This document shows, piece by piece, positions 1 through 8,295 of a stretch of 64,000 bases of DNA (position 1 is its first letter; every line of letters starts with the position of its first letter). A program made the translations under genes and the position numbers. The notes beneath the pieces were generated by a model. That model searched no databases. It saw only the letters and a list, made by a program, of their open reading frames with translations, and was not told the origin of the DNA. The stretch is from positions 1 through 64,000 of the forward strand of contig JAGCNW010000039.1 in the NCBI GenBank assembly GCA_017645785.1, read 5' to 3'. The DNA comes from Treponema sp. Its GTDB lineage: Bacteria > Spirochaetota > Spirochaetia > Treponematales > Treponemataceae.

Positions 1-179
1 AGATGGAAGCCAACAAGTTCGTTCTTTCTTGGGAATGCCCCGAGAAGAACCGCATCTACAAGTTCGTAAAGGACTTCTCTGCCAACAAGGACTTGCAGTT
101 GGACATCTTCAACGACTACTACAAAGAGCGCCACTCAGCCACAATCACTTTTGTCAACGGCGAAGCCAGCGTAAACTAA
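1..179 (+). CDS. C-terminal part of an unidentified protein (5' end outside window)
   Basis: The reading frame is open from base 3, where there is an ATG, to a TAA at 177-179, giving 58 residues that end in FVNGEASVN. The composition is that of a normal soluble or beta-rich protein, with alternating hydrophobic and charged residues and no signal peptide or membrane segment. The ATG lies at the very edge of the window, so it could be internal to a longer gene or the start of a short one. A strong intrinsic terminator follows at 211-239. I do not recognise the family. Confidence 0.5.
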   Translation, partial: MEANKFVLSWECPEKNRIYKFVKDFSANKDLQLDIFNDYYKERHSATITFVNGEASVN

Positions 180-210
180 TGTTCGTTAAGACAAGCGTTT
201 TATAACGATT

Positions 211-239
211 CAGCCCGCCCCGCGCGGGCTGTTTTTTTT
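211..239 (+). terminator. Rho-independent terminator
   Basis: A GC-rich stem (CAGCCCGC paired with GCGGGCTG, short loop) at 211-231 is followed by eight T at 232-239. It closes the upstream transcription unit and separates it from the uvrA promoter. Confidence 0.85.
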
Positions 240-266
240 GGACCGTGAGAGCTTGCTCGATACCAC

Positions 267-295
267 TAGCAAAATAGAGTAAAAAATGTTAATAT
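267..295 (+). promoter_or_regulatory. Putative uvrA promoter, close to start codon
   Basis: TAGCAA (267-272), a 17-nt spacer, then TAATAT (290-295). The ATG of uvrA is at 305, so transcription should begin within about 3 nt of the start codon and no Shine-Dalgarno sequence is visible. The -35 box lies inside an 11-mer (ACTAGCAAAAT) that recurs at 3264 and 34498. Confidence 0.5.
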
Positions 296-304
296 AGTAG
301 AATT

Positions 305-3202
305 ATGGTAGGAAGTAAAAAAAAGGGCGCTTTGGGTGCGGAAGTCATTTCTGTGAAGGGAGCGCGAGAACATAATTTAAAGAATGTAAGCGTCGATTTG
401 CCTCGCAATAAACTGGTTGTCATAAGCGGCTTGTCGGGAAGCGGAAAAAGCTCGCTTGCTTTTGACACGCTTTTTGCGGAGGGCCAGCGCCGCTATATGG
501 AAAGCCTTTCTAGTTACGCGCGCCAGTTTATGGGAACGATGGACAAGCCCGACGTTGACTTGATTGAAGGCTTGAGTCCCGCAATTTCTATTGAACAAAA
601 AACTACTCACAATAATCCCCGTTCCACCGTTGGAACTGTGACAGAGATATACGACTACTACCGCTTGCTCTTTGCGCGCATAGGAAAAGCGCACTGCCCA
701 AACTGCGGCCGCGAAATCAACGAACAGACCGTTGACCAAATCATCGACACGATTTTGTCTTGGCCCGAGGGAGAGCGCCTTACGATTCTTGCTCCAGTAA
801 TCCGCGGAAAAAAAGGCGAGCACGCAAAAATTTTTGAGGACGCAAAAAAGGCTGGCTTTGCCCGCGCCCGCGTCGACGGAATCATGACTGACCTTGACGA
901 AACCGTAAAGCTTGACAAGCAAAAAAAGCACACGATAGAAATGGTCGTTGACAGAATCATTTTAAAGGAAGGGGTCAGAAAGCGCCTTGCCGATTCTTTG
1001 GAAACCGCGCTTAATTCCGCCAACGGAATCGTGATTGTATTGCGCCGCGTTCCCAAAGAAGAAGGCGACACGGAAAAAGAAGTTTTCTTTAGCCAAAAAA
1101 ACGCTTGCCCCGATTGCGGCATCTCTATCCCGGAATTGCAGCCAAGGCTTTTTTCTTTTAACAATCCCTTTGGCGCTTGTCCCGAATGCACCGGCATCGG
1201 CCAAAAAATGGAATGGGACATGGACAAGATCATTCCCGACAAGTCAAAGTCTTTCAACGAAGGCGGCTTGCCTTTTTACAATCCCGAAAGCGAATGGGCC
1301 AGCGCGATGTTTGGCGCTGTGGCCGAGGCCGGAAACTTTTCTTTGGACACGCCGCTTGAAGACCTTAGCGCAAAGCAATTCGGCTTTTTGATTGACGGCG
1401 ACGAAAAAAAAGTCTTGCGCTGGGTTTACCAAAAACAAAGCGGCGAAGGCTATTCCGAATACAAGCGGCCTTGGCTTGGCGTTATCGCAGACATGAGCCG
1501 TCGCCGCGCGGAGGCTTGGAGCGAAGCCCAGCGCGAGCGCATCGAAGAAAAATTTATGTCGGTCAGCGAATGCTCGGTTTGCAAAGGAAAGCGCCTTAGG
1601 GCCGAAGCGCTGGGCGTCACTGTCGGCGGAAAGAACATCATCGACCTTTGCTCTTTGAGCGTAATCGACACGATAGAATTTTTTGACAAGATAGAATTCA
1701 CTCCGACGGAATTGCAAATCGCCGCGCAAGTGATTAAAGAGATTCGCGCGCGTTTGGACTTCCTAAAGAACGTCGGCTTGGAATATCTTACGTTGGACAG
1801 AAGCGCGGGCACCTTAAGCGGAGGCGAGGCCCAGCGCATTCGCCTTGCAACTCAAATCGGAAGCGCGCTTACCGGCGTCATGTACATTCTTGACGAACCA
1901 AGCATCGGCCTCCACCAGCGCGACAACCAGCGCTTGATAGACACTTTGACGCGCCTGCGCGATTTGGGAAACACCGTAATCGTTGTCGAGCACGACGAGC
2001 AAACCCTGCGCACCGCCGACTACTTGGTTGACATGGGCCCTGGCGCCGGCGTCAACGGCGGAAAAGTCGTGGCCGCCGGAACTCCCGACGAAGTCGCCAA
2101 GTGCAAAAAAAGTTTGACCGGCCAATACCTTGCCGGAACTTTGCGCATGGACATTCCAAAAAAGCGGCGGCCTGGCAACGGAAGCTTTATCCAAGTCAAA
2201 GGAGCGCGCGAGCACAATCTAAAGAACATTGACGTTCAGATTCCCCTTGGAACTTTCACTTGCATAACAGGAGTCTCTGGAAGCGGAAAGTCAACCCTTT
2301 TGAGCGACATCATATATCCGGCCGCAAGCAACAAGACGATGAGGACCAATTATCCTGTTGGCGCTTACGACAAGATTGAAGGCTTGGCCGCCATCGACAA
2401 AGTTATAAACATCGACCAAAGCCCGATTGGCCGGACTCCGCGCTCAAATCCCGCCACGTATATCGGAGTCTTTAACGGAATCCGCGATTTGTTCGCGTCG
2501 CTTCCCGAAAGCAAGGCGCGCGGATACATGCCGGGCCGCTTTAGTTTTAACGTTAGAGGCGGCCGCTGCGAAAACTGTCAGGGCGCTGGAACGATTCAAA
2601 TTGAGATGAACTTTTTGCCCGACGTTTACATTCAGTGCGACGTTTGCCACGGAAAGCGCTTTAACAAAGAAACGCTCGACGTTTTGTACAAGGGCAAGAG
2701 CATTAACGACGTTCTTAACATGACGGTGGAAGAGGCCTGCGATTTTTTTGTTTCGATTCCGCACATTTCGCGCAAGTTGGAAACGCTTAAGTCCGTTGGT
2801 TTGGGTTACATCGAGTTGGGCCAGTCCGCGCTTACGTTGAGCGGAGGCGAGGCTCAGCGCGTAAAGCTTGCCAACGAGCTTAGCAAGGTGAGCACAGGAA
2901 AAACCTTATACATTCTTGACGAGCCGACGACAGGCCTCCACTTTGCGGACGTAAAGCAGTTGATGGGAGTGATTCAGCGCTTGGTAGACGCCGGGAACAG
3001 CGTCGTTATGATTGAGCACAACCTTGACGTTATTTGCCAGGCGGACTGGATAATAGATTTGGGGCCGGAGGGCGGAAGCGGCGGCGGAACGGTAGTTACG
3101 ACCGGAACTCCCGAGGCCGTCGCCCAATGCAAAAAATCTTGGACGGGAAAGTATATAAAAGAAGTGTTGGAGAAAGGATGTCCGGGTCAAGCCCGAACAT
3201 GA
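305..3202 (+). CDS. uvrA: UvrA, excinuclease ABC subunit A
   Basis: DNA-damage recognition ATPase of nucleotide excision repair, acting with UvrB and UvrC. It has 965 residues against about 940 in E. coli. Visible features are the first Walker A (GLSGSGKSSL, near residue 42), a first zinc-finger region with CPNCG and CPDCG pairs, the signature LSGGEAQR twice (near 505 and 845), a second Walker A (GVSGSGKST), the C-terminal zinc module CENC...CDVCHG, and a second Walker B (LYILDEPTTGLH). The last residues (CPGQART) are read from a palindromic intergenic repeat, so the original C-terminus was probably a little shorter. The uvrA-lptD order matches what I recall of T. pallidum TP0514-TP0515. Confidence 0.97.
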   Translation: MVGSKKKGALGAEVISVKGAREHNLKNVSVDLPRNKLVVISGLSGSGKSSLAFDTLFAEGQRRYMESLSSYARQFMGTMDKPDVDLIEGLSPAISIEQKTTHNNPRSTVGTVTEIYDYYRLLFARIGKAHCPNCGREINEQTVDQIIDTILSWPEGERLTILAPVIRGKKGEHAKIFEDAKKAGFARARVDGIMTDLDETVKLDKQKKHTIEMVVDRIILKEGVRKRLADSLETALNSANGIVIVLRRVPKEEGDTEKEVFFSQKNACPDCGISIPELQPRLFSFNNPFGACPECTGIGQKMEWDMDKIIPDKSKSFNEGGLPFYNPESEWASAMFGAVAEAGNFSLDTPLEDLSAKQFGFLIDGDEKKVLRWVYQKQSGEGYSEYKRPWLGVIADMSRRRAEAWSEAQRERIEEKFMSVSECSVCKGKRLRAEALGVTVGGKNIIDLCSLSVIDTIEFFDKIEFTPTELQIAAQVIKEIRARLDFLKNVGLEYLTLDRSAGTLSGGEAQRIRLATQIGSALTGVMYILDEPSIGLHQRDNQRLIDTLTRLRDLGNTVIVVEHDEQTLRTADYLVDMGPGAGVNGGKVVAAGTPDEVAKCKKSLTGQYLAGTLRMDIPKKRRPGNGSFIQVKGAREHNLKNIDVQIPLGTFTCITGVSGSGKSTLLSDIIYPAASNKTMRTNYPVGAYDKIEGLAAIDKVINIDQSPIGRTPRSNPATYIGVFNGIRDLFASLPESKARGYMPGRFSFNVRGGRCENCQGAGTIQIEMNFLPDVYIQCDVCHGKRFNKETLDVLYKGKSINDVLNMTVEEACDFFVSIPHISRKLETLKSVGLGYIELGQSALTLSGGEAQRVKLANELSKVSTGKTLYILDEPTTGLHFADVKQLMGVIQRLVDAGNSVVMIEHNLDVICQADWIIDLGPEGGSGGGTVVTTGTPEAVAQCKKSWTGKYIKEVLEKGCPGQART

Positions 3203-3267
3203 CATTATGTCATTGCCGCTCTTGATTGTCCGCGCTCGTAAGAGCGCAGTTGAATAAACTTCAACTA
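3178..3267. repeat. Palindromic intergenic repeat (copy R1) and hairpins
   Basis: The segment 3178-3228 carries GGGTCAAGCCCG followed by GTCATTGCCG...CTTGAT, the same building blocks as the repeats at 23851-23915 and 51825-51913. It overlaps the last codons of uvrA. Two further perfect hairpins follow: GCGCTC-4-GAGCGC at 3231-3246 and AGTTGAA-5-TTCAACT at 3249-3267. Confidence 0.7.
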
Positions 3268-3317
3268 GCAAAATGGAGCGCAGCGACATACGCGGCAATC
3301 CTTTAAAGAAAAAGTTG

Positions 3318-6300
3318 ATGGCTAAAAAAAATTTTTTGAAAAAAATCATTCTTCTCTTAATCGTTTTTTGCTTTTTAAGCGACGGCCTCTTTTGCGCCAG
3401 CAAAAAAAAGAAAGAGGAAGAAAAAAAGGAAGAAGAGCCGCAAAAAACAGTCATCACAATTATGAACGCCCTTAAGAGCGGCAACAAAAAGGACGAAAAA
3501 AACGGCGACGACCTTTTGACTTTTGAAGGAAACGTTCAAATATCGGTGGAGAAGGGCGGAACAAAAAGCGTCATCAGCGCCGACAAGGTTTCGTACAACC
3601 GCGCGCGCGAAATGCTTTTTGCGGAGGGCGCCGTAAAGCTTGAGCAAACCGAAGCGTCCGGAGCGAGCCAAACTATTTCCGCCGACAGCCTCCTTCTTAA
3701 CACGCAGACGCTGGAAGGAGTGTTTGACAATTCCCGCGTCGTCAAGGCCGAAAGCAACGCCATCAATTTGCCCAGCGGCTCAAAAATTACCGTCGCCTCC
3801 GATTTGTTCGCGCGCGACGACAGCGGGGCGATTTCTTTTAAGAACGGCTCCCTTACGTTTTGCGACGAAGAAGAAAATCCCCACTGGCGCATCAAGGCCA
3901 GCCGCATTTGGCTTTTGCCGGGCAATGAGTTTGCATTTTTGAACGCGCTTGTTTATGTAGGTCCCGTTCCTGTAATGTATTTGCCGGCCTTTTATTATCC
4001 AAAGGACGAATTGATTTTTAATCCGGTATTTGGCTACAGAAACCGCGCCGGCTATTATTTTCAGACGACGACTTATTTGTTTGGCCGAAAGCCGCTGGAC
4101 ACAAGCAGTACAAGCCAGTCCAGCGAAAAAAAAGAGGACGACATTCTTGGCGATTATTTTAGTTTGATTAAGCCCACCAAGCTTATGGACCAAAAGCGCG
4201 AGGGCTTGATAATGCACAACCTTGACACGGAATACAAGGGCGACACGTCAAACTATTTGAAAGTATTGTTGGATTACTACACAAACTTGGGCGTTTCGAC
4301 CGGCTTGGCTGGCGCCTTTAAGGGAGCGGACAAGATTCCCGCCATCGAAGCGAGCGCGATTCTTGGTTTTTCAAACACGGTTTTTCAGGACAAGCAAAGT
4401 TCTTATTGGCATCGCTTTGGCAACAGCGGAACGGTCTACAAGGACGAGTCCGACTTTATGGGCCTCCACTTGCCGTTTAGATACAAGGGAAATTTCAAAG
4501 TGAACGGAAGCTTTCCCTTTAGCTATTCTTTGTCAATTCCGATTTATTCAGATCCTTTCTTTAACTATGATTTTGGCGACAGAAGCGAAACGATGGACTG
4601 GTTTAGCTACTTGCTGAACAATCCCAACATGGAAAATACGACCAAGACCGAAGACGAAAAGCGCGAGGCGGCGGAAATCAATTCCTTTAACTGGGACAGC
4701 AACGCGTCGTACACAGTTCCGCTCCCGGAGATTGTAAAGCCATTTGTCAATTCGCTTTCCATAACTTCTTTTAATTCGTCAATCGCTTTTAGCGAAGCCG
4801 CCGCCACCTTTAGCGATTTGACGCCAAAAGAAATTTCTGACGGTTGGTCTACGTTCACTCCGAGCAGAAAATTCTTTTATCCGTCAACTGTGACGCCCTT
4901 AAAGACAGGCATAAAAGTTTCGGGAACGATTTTCTCGACTTCAATAACAAGGGACAAAACAAAAAAGACTGACAAGACGCTGGCGATGGAATTGGCCTCT
5001 CCAGCCTTTGACGAAGAAGAAGAGGCAGAAGGCGAAAAAACGGAAGAGGCCGAAAGCCAAGAGGAGCAGGACTCCATTTTGTTCCCGGACAGCGTTTTGC
5101 CCGACTTGGCCTTTTCGCTTCCGTCGCAAAGTTCCTTTACGCCGTTCTCGTACTCGCTGGACTATTCCTTTAGCCCTGACTTTTCTTCGCAGATAACTTA
5201 CGCGTCGGAACCCTTAGCCACCTCAAAAGACTTTGACTTTAAGAATCCAAAGGCTTCGTACTTTCAGGTAAAGGCTCCTGTCACGCTCAACTCAAACTTG
5301 AGCTTTTACGACAGTTTTTTTTCAATCACAAACAATCTTACTTACGAGCGCTACTATCAAAAGCACCCCTTTATTTTGGACCAAGCGTCTACAAATTTGG
5401 GAAGGTCCAACGGCGGCTACAGCGAAAGCGAAAAGAAAAACCTTATCTTGTCTGACTACAAGGCCTCTTACATGAAGCTTTACGGCTCCAACTCCGTGAC
5501 TTTAAAGCCCTTGGTTTACTTTAAGCATTTTAAGGAAACGTCGTTTTCGTGGAATACAAACGTCAACTGGCTGCGAACGGAATTTATCGGAGACTCTGAA
5601 AATCCTGAATGGGATTATCTTACCGTTGACTGGACCGACAAGGATTCAATTACGTCGCACAACTTGAGCGCAACTTTGGCCGCCAACGAATTTAACGAGC
5701 GCTTTAAGCAAAGCTTGACGCTTACCGCAACGCTTCCTCCGCAAGTTGACAAATATTACGGAACCCTCAATTTGACTTTTCCTTATGTGACGATGACTGC
5801 GGAAACCGGCATCTCAAAGAAAAGCTCTAACGACGACACATGGCAAAAAGAGCCCTTTAGACAATCGATGTCAGTCTCAATCTTTAATTCAAAGTTAAAG
5901 TTTACCGAGTCCTACAATTACAATATGGAAGATTGGCGCCACGAAGACTTAAAGCTGGCTCTGAGCTACGAAGGCTTGCAAGCCGCCTACACGATGAGGT
6001 ATACGACAACCTACGATTTTGACGGAGACAAATACAATCCGGACGGAACCATCGCCTCTTACGGAAAGGGCTGGGTTGCCAACAAGGAAAAAGAGTTCGT
6101 TCCATACTCCTTGTCATTGGCTTACACTTCTTCCGGAAAAAAATACAAAAAGTGGAAGAACAGAATAGAAATCACGCCCGGCCTTTCCACGAGCATTTCT
6201 TACGACTTTGTCCGACCGACGCAATCGTATTTTGTCTTTACGCCGTCTGTCACATTTAGGCTGAACAAAATGTTCTACGTAAAATTTGCGGCCGAATCCC

Positions 6301-6668
6301 GCAATGACGTTATTTACCGCTACTTCCAATCCGCGGCGGGACAAGCCGGCCGAATTCCCGGCGAGACCAATCCCATCATTGACTTGATAAACGGCTTTAG
6401 GTTTGACAACGAGGGCCTAAGAAAGTCCAGCGGCTTTAAGCTTAAGTCTTTTATAATTCAAATGACCCACGAGCTGCATGACTGGGACTTTAATATGAAG
6501 TTTAAGATTTCGCCGCGCCTTATTACTAACAGCGCCGGAAAAAAATACTACGACTTTTCTCCTTTCTTCTCCCTGTCGGTCGTATGGCGTCCGATGGACA
6601 GCATCAAAACAAAAATCGCCGACAAATACGGCGACTTTGTGCTTAACTCAAGCGATTCAGACGAATAG
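3318..6668 (+). CDS. lptD: LptD-like (OstA/Imp) outer-membrane beta-barrel assembly protein
   Basis: Family role: outer-membrane translocon for LPS-type glycolipids. Start chosen at MAKKNFLKKIILLL, which gives a clean signal peptide ending near LFCAS; an upstream in-frame ATG at 3273 would prepend a peptide encoded by repeat-like DNA. After a Lys/Glu-rich stretch comes an OstA-type domain (about residues 50-190), then the LptD hallmark VYVGPVPVMYLPAFYYP and a long barrel region of alternating aromatic beta-strands. At about 1116 residues it is far longer than E. coli LptD (784), partly through an acidic insertion near residues 560-590. Treponemes are generally described as lacking classical LPS, so the substrate is unclear. 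The stop codon lies at the edge of a 78-bp repeat. Confidence 0.85.
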   Translation: MAKKNFLKKIILLLIVFCFLSDGLFCASKKKKEEEKKEEEPQKTVITIMNALKSGNKKDEKNGDDLLTFEGNVQISVEKGGTKSVISADKVSYNRAREMLFAEGAVKLEQTEASGASQTISADSLLLNTQTLEGVFDNSRVVKAESNAINLPSGSKITVASDLFARDDSGAISFKNGSLTFCDEEENPHWRIKASRIWLLPGNEFAFLNALVYVGPVPVMYLPAFYYPKDELIFNPVFGYRNRAGYYFQTTTYLFGRKPLDTSSTSQSSEKKEDDILGDYFSLIKPTKLMDQKREGLIMHNLDTEYKGDTSNYLKVLLDYYTNLGVSTGLAGAFKGADKIPAIEASAILGFSNTVFQDKQSSYWHRFGNSGTVYKDESDFMGLHLPFRYKGNFKVNGSFPFSYSLSIPIYSDPFFNYDFGDRSETMDWFSYLLNNPNMENTTKTEDEKREAAEINSFNWDSNASYTVPLPEIVKPFVNSLSITSFNSSIAFSEAAATFSDLTPKEISDGWSTFTPSRKFFYPSTVTPLKTGIKVSGTIFSTSITRDKTKKTDKTLAMELASPAFDEEEEAEGEKTEEAESQEEQDSILFPDSVLPDLAFSLPSQSSFTPFSYSLDYSFSPDFSSQITYASEPLATSKDFDFKNPKASYFQVKAPVTLNSNLSFYDSFFSITNNLTYERYYQKHPFILDQASTNLGRSNGGYSESEKKNLILSDYKASYMKLYGSNSVTLKPLVYFKHFKETSFSWNTNVNWLRTEFIGDSENPEWDYLTVDWTDKDSITSHNLSATLAANEFNERFKQSLTLTATLPPQVDKYYGTLNLTFPYVTMTAETGISKKSSNDDTWQKEPFRQSMSVSIFNSKLKFTESYNYNMEDWRHEDLKLALSYEGLQAAYTMRYTTTYDFDGDKYNPDGTIASYGKGWVANKEKEFVPYSLSLAYTSSGKKYKKWKNRIEITPGLSTSISYDFVRPTQSYFVFTPSVTFRLNKMFYVKFAAESRNDVIYRYFQSAAGQAGRIPGETNPIIDLINGFRFDNEGLRKSSGFKLKSFIIQMTHELHDWDFNMKFKISPRLITNSAGKKYYDFSPFFSLSVVWRPMDSIKTKIADKYGDFVLNSSDSDE

Positions 6669-6744
6669 GAACGGTCAAGGCACGCTTCGCTCAAGGCCTT
6701 GACTCGTTCCTTTTGCGGCGCGAATAAAATTATCGCGCCGCAAT
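6667..6744 (+). repeat. 78-bp double-hairpin repeat, copy A
   Basis: Two consecutive hairpins: an imperfect 15-bp stem (GGAACGGTCAAGGCA arm) and a perfect 9-bp stem GCGGCGCGA/TCGCGCCGC with a 9-nt loop. The reverse complement of 29301-29378 matches it at 75 of 78 positions by eye. It begins inside the lptD stop codon and could act as a terminator. Confidence 0.9.
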
Positions 6745-6764
6745 GATGACGCAAAATGATTGCC

Positions 6765-6864
6765 CGCACGCGAGAGCGTGCAAGTAAATAATTTCCTTAC
6801 GCAAAACGGAGGTGGTGACCGACGTAGTATTTTCGTCAGCCGCCCCGCGCCTTCGCGCGTTTTT
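6765..6864 (+). terminator. Hairpins between lptD and the MFS gene; possible terminator
   Basis: A GCACGC-4-GCGTGC hairpin at 6765-6780 is followed at 6846-6864 by a short GC stem (CGCG-4-CGCG) and five T. The second could terminate rightward transcription just before the convergent transporter gene. The stem is short, so confidence is limited. Confidence 0.4.
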
Positions 6865-6867
6865 AGT

Positions 6868-8238
6868 TCACTCGTCAGCGGCTAGGGCAGACACAACTCG
6901 GCGCTCGTTGTAAAAAAGAAGGATGAAGGCGCCGAGGGCGCAGGAGATTGAGGCGACGACGGCGACGATTCGGTAGCCGCCTCCTGTTTGCCGGGAGATT
7001 GTGGCGAGGCTTGCAAAGCAAAGCATGGCCGCGCTTTGTCCCAACTTAAAGGCGAAGGTGCGGGCGGCGAAGAACATTCCGGAACGGTTTTGGCCGGTGG
7101 CGGCGGTCTCGGCTTGCGCTATGTCGGCAACCATCGCTTGCGGCAATATGCCAAAGGCCGCGATTGGGAAGGCGGCCGCCAATACCATAATCAGCGCTTG
7201 AACTTTTTGGGGAATCGCCAACGATTCGCCGCAAAAGCCTGTGAACAAGTAATCGGCGACAAAAAAGCAAAAGGCCGCGACGACAACTTTTTTCTTTCCG
7301 AATTTTTTTGCCAAAACGTTTACCGGCAAATAGAAGAGTAAGGAGGCGGCGGTCAAGCCGACAAACATCGGGGTTGCGTAGCTTTCGGGAAGCTTTAAGA
7401 GGGCCGTCACAAAAAACGGAAGTCCAGTTTGGAACATTGTAAGCGCGAACCAATAAATGACGTCTTGGCTTGCGAAAATTCTAAAGTCCTTGTTGGCGAA
7501 AGTTTTGGCCAGCGACGAGAACATGCCGCCTTGTTCGTCCTGCGCGCCGCAATCTTGGACATAATCCTTTTCGTTTAGGGTGTAGGCGGGAACCAGCATC
7601 AAAACGACAGCAAGCGCGCAGAAAATTCCAAATGTAAGCCGCATCGCAAAAATTCGTTCCATTCCGTTCGAAATAAAGAGGGTCCAAACAGCAGGCGCCA
7701 AGTAGGAGATTGCCGTTCCCACGATGAAAGTGAGGGAGATGCAAGTCGAAAGCGCGAGCTTTTCTTTTTGGCTTTTGGCCAGTTCGGCGATGAGGGAAGT
7801 GTAGGGCGTGTAATAGCAAGTGAGCAAAAAGTAGTACAGGAGAACGAAGACAAAAAGCCAGACTGTGTTGATGGCGCTAATTTTTTGTATAGGGGCGCAA
7901 AAGATCAAAAGAGTAGAGATTCCAAAGGGCAGGGCCGACTTGCGCAAAAAGGGAACGCGGCGGCCATGGGGGGAGCGGCACTTGTCCGAAAGGTTTCCCA
8001 CAAAGGGGTCGGTCACCGCGTCAAAAAGACGGCCAAGCGCTCCGACAAGGCCTATTATCGTCAAAAGGCCAAAAACAACGCGGCCCTGGGGGATAAAAAG
8101 GGGCATTCCCTCCGCAAGGCCGGCTTGGTCGGGCTGGTAAAAGTATACCAGCCAAGAGCTTACAAGGCCGCTCAAAATCGGCCATCCCAACTGTCCAACG
8201 GCGTATCGCCATATCGCGCTGCGTGTCAATGCTTTCAT
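6868..8238 (-). CDS. GPH-family (MelB-like) sugar:cation symporter, MFS
   Basis: 456 residues with about twelve hydrophobic segments and the GPH-family hallmarks: a loop containing RLFDAVTDPFVGNLSDKCRSPHGRRVPF (quoted here only as a landmark: the Asp of DAxTDP, then D-x-C-R-S-x-x-G-R-R) near residues 66-95, and a second-half motif around FGKKKVVV. Proteins of this family import sugars or glycosides with Na+ or H+; the sugar cannot be deduced. The gene is divergent from lon, with the two promoters overlapping in the 57-nt gap. No sugar-metabolic gene lies beside it, so it is probably monocistronic. Confidence 0.85.
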   Translation of the reverse strand: MKALTRSAIWRYAVGQLGWPILSGLVSSWLVYFYQPDQAGLAEGMPLFIPQGRVVFGLLTIIGLVGALGRLFDAVTDPFVGNLSDKCRSPHGRRVPFLRKSALPFGISTLLIFCAPIQKISAINTVWLFVFVLLYYFLLTCYYTPYTSLIAELAKSQKEKLALSTCISLTFIVGTAISYLAPAVWTLFISNGMERIFAMRLTFGIFCALAVVLMLVPAYTLNEKDYVQDCGAQDEQGGMFSSLAKTFANKDFRIFASQDVIYWFALTMFQTGLPFFVTALLKLPESYATPMFVGLTAASLLFYLPVNVLAKKFGKKKVVVAAFCFFVADYLFTGFCGESLAIPQKVQALIMVLAAAFPIAAFGILPQAMVADIAQAETAATGQNRSGMFFAARTFAFKLGQSAAMLCFASLATISRQTGGGYRIVAVVASISCALGAFILLFYNERRVVSALAADE

Positions 8239-8244
8239 TCTTCT

Positions 8245-8250
8245 ATATTA
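8245..8250 (-). promoter_or_regulatory. Putative -10 box of the MFS gene
   Basis: TAATAT on the minus strand ends 6 nt before the ATG at 8238, predicting a leaderless or nearly leaderless mRNA. No good -35 box is visible 17 nt upstream, and the region overlaps the lon promoter. Confidence 0.4.
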
Positions 8251-8259
8251 TCACAAAAT

Positions 8260-8288
8260 TTGACTTTGTGGCGAAAATTCCTTATATT
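8260..8288 (+). promoter_or_regulatory. lon promoter, leaderless arrangement
   Basis: TTGACT (8260-8265), a 17-nt spacer, then TATATT (8283-8288), with the lon ATG at 8296. The transcription start should coincide with the start codon. The proximal sequence TTTAAAGGTATGG is nearly repeated in front of clpB at 21242-21254. Confidence 0.7.
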
Positions 8289-8295
8289 TAAAGGT

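Noticed and set aside
3273-3317. Upstream ATG of lptD (MERSDIRGNP...)
   Set aside because: It lies in repeat-like DNA with no ribosome-binding site and would hide the signal peptide that starts at 3318.
7768-8295. Long N-terminal extension of lon in frame
   Set aside because: It runs antisense through the transporter gene, has no start signal and would disrupt the well-conserved lon start at 8296 with its promoter.
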